From NCBI GenBank assembly GCA_033002965.1, contig JAURVB010012328.1, positions 186,001 to 250,000 of the forward strand: a DNA stretch of 64,000 nt, in the 5' to 3' direction. Source of the stretch: Piper betle. Its lineage: Eukaryota; Streptophyta; Magnoliopsida; Piperales; Piperaceae. Below the pieces are notes generated by a model. It was not told the DNA's origin. It made no database searches and worked only from the letters and a program-made list of their open reading frames with translations. Of the stretch, positions 62,458 through 64,000 are shown one piece after another; within the stretch, counting starts at the first letter, position 1; each line of letters opens with the position of its first letter. Made by a program: the position numbers and the translations under genes.

Positions 62458-63770
62458 TATTGATGTGTTTACTAACACGATTATATGTTGATATTTACTC
62501 GTGTTTACCTATATATTTATATAGTATAATTCTATTTTTATTTTATGGTTGGAGTATTGTTCATGTTTATGTATTTATTATTTATCTAATTATCTATGAG
62601 TGCATTTTCTTATTTATTTATATATTTATTTATTTATTTATTATTATTATTTATTATATCTCGATTTTTGTGCCACATGTTTAGTTATAGGTTTGTTAGC
62701 ACTATTTTTTTATTAGGATGTATTGATGATATAAGCACACACCACGAGCATGCATTATATAGAGATGTTAGTATTTTACTTAGTAATGGGTTCTGTGTTG
62801 GTTTCAGAATCCAAGCTCGTCATAGATGTGCTGATATGCTTGGAGCTTGGACCATAGGTCTGTATGACTCTCCCTCTCTCCTTGACTCCTTGCGTGTCAA
62901 GTTTAATCGTGTTTTAAACATATGATGACATCAGTAGTGTTTTATCGGATCACTCCGATGTCAGGCTGTTTTGATGTGTTTTCAACACATGTTTAATAAA
63001 CTACACAGATGAGATCCCTTGTTGGTTTTCGAATCAAAGCTCAAGAAATATATGATACAAGCCTCTTTCCTAAGCCTATTATATAAGTACGATTTTTTTT
63101 ATCTATTTCACGAATAAGAGAGTGAGTGGTATGGAGATATATATGGATCGCACTAGTACTCCTTCAAACCCTGAGGTAGTGAGGTGTATGAGGGTACTAC
63201 GTAATGCAACACATTTTTGGAATTTGCGGCACTAACTTAACTGTTTCTTTTGCCACTCGTGTATCATGGCGGGCGAAATATAGAAGATGTGAGGGTGTAA
63301 GCATTGTATGTATGAATATGAACATTAGCCGTGCATGCGAGCTAGCACTTGCTTAAGTATGTTTGATTGTTGGCCAATTTGAGGCAATCTTGAAGTTTCA
63401 TAAGTTTTTGTGGGTAATGGAATAGCCATTTGCCAAATTGTATTAGTTATGTTTTTGACCAGTAATACTTGTTACTGATGTTTTTCATATAATATATGTA
63501 GGTCTTACAAATCCTAAGTTGAATTTGGTGGAAGGACGGATAAACGCTACACACTTGAGCTCAACACATTTATTTCTTTTGTTACTTTTATTCATATTTG
63601 ATGTCTTTTGACACTTATTTAAAAATGTTTTCCATTCTCATGACGCCAAGAGGGTTGTTTCGTTCTATTTTATTGATCGAGTCTTACCGACCAACAATTT
63701 TAAGCACAACTTAACTTGATCGTAACATTTCTGATTTGGTTCTTAGGTGAACTGAAATTGGGGTGTTAAA
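60919..63770 (+). mobile_element. Family B 5' LTR of an element extending past the window
   Basis: About 2.85 kb, start TATAAAACCC, end GGGGTGTTAAA, followed by a primer-binding site. It fixes family B's orientation, and so that of family D by homology. The terminal dinucleotides are TA and AA instead of TG and CA. It holds a GC-rich block (61530-61830), long TTTA/TA tracts (62090-62660) and a 'tattatataagta' TATA-like phrase near 63080. Confidence 0.85.
62395..62456. repeat. (TA)n microsatellite in B LTR
   Basis: Two TA runs separated by 'aa'. Confidence 0.95.
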
Positions 63771-63772
63771 GT

Positions 63773-63788
63773 TGGTATCAGAGTCATG
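63773..63788 (+). other. Primer-binding site of family B element
   Basis: TGGTATCAGAGTCATG directly after the LTR matches the initiator tRNA-Met site with one or two changes. The 212 bp to the window end are leader, with no start of gag recognised. Confidence 0.85.
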
Positions 63789-64000
63789 TCTTTGTCGATT
63801 AAGATGGAAGATTTTTGTTTGAGCCAAGGTGTGGAGCTACAAGTCGACAGGTATTTTCTTCATATTTTAGACTTTTGCCCAGTCAAACTTGAGCAATGCA
63901 TGTTATAGCAATAGAAATTATGAAATGGATATGAGATCATGATTTCAGTAGTTGTCAGCATAGATCTCACTAGTATGCCATGATAAGCTGAGAGACACAT

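Overview
This window looks like a repeat-dense stretch of a flowering-plant nuclear genome, probably pericentromeric or gene-poor. The signs are very long Ty3/gypsy LTRs (2.7-3.1 kb) with initiator-Met primer-binding sites, Athila-like and copia-like remnants, hAT and Helitron-like DNA elements, AT-rich spacers, and one spliced nuclear gene with plant-type introns. I could not name the species. There are no operons, rRNA or CRISPR arrays, and I see no convincing tRNA gene.

Layout. 1-11574: a nested stack. A copia-like element with most of its pol missing (2199-10697) has its 5' LTR broken by a 3-kb 'family D' LTR (1-2198). Its protease region is broken by a second D LTR (3669-9726), which is itself broken by a third D LTR in opposite orientation (5198-8203). 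The two inner insertions have perfect 5-bp target duplications (AATAT and GTTAT). The copia element itself sits in a fourth D fragment. 12545-16160: minus-strand LTR and 3' end of a chromodomain gypsy element (family A). 16827-28450: degenerate Athila-like element (pol remnant, then an env-like region) split by a 5-kb hAT transposon (19752-24781) with a broken transposase.

29386-34215 (minus strand): the only host gene I can recognise, an eight-exon GroES-like zinc alcohol dehydrogenase. It is a pseudogene: three exons each lack one base by phase arithmetic, the last exon has two stops, two splice acceptors are not AG, and a zinc-binding Cys is lost. A 902-bp non-autonomous hAT-like element with a perfect 8-bp target duplication lies about 390 bp upstream of its ATG, followed by a small Helitron-like element.

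36647-64000: LTR-dominated. It holds a 3.08-kb solo LTR of family B (TSD GGTTC), LTR fragments of families A, B, C and D, a nearly complete but defective family A gypsy element (43963-50850; chromodomain Tekay/Del-like), a family C LTR with a palindromic 23-bp minisatellite, an A LTR lacking a target duplication (54051-56728), and at the right edge the 5' LTR and primer-binding site of a family B element whose body lies beyond the window.

Family names A-D are mine. No intact protein-coding gene is visible. The most unusual signals are a short inverted TTGACTCG/CGAGTCAA module next to GC-rich sequence, shared by two LTR families (in opposite orientations) and by the hAT-like element; the opposite-orientation self-nesting of the D LTRs; two unrelated minisatellites at the same place in family A LTRs; and the palindromic minisatellite in family C.
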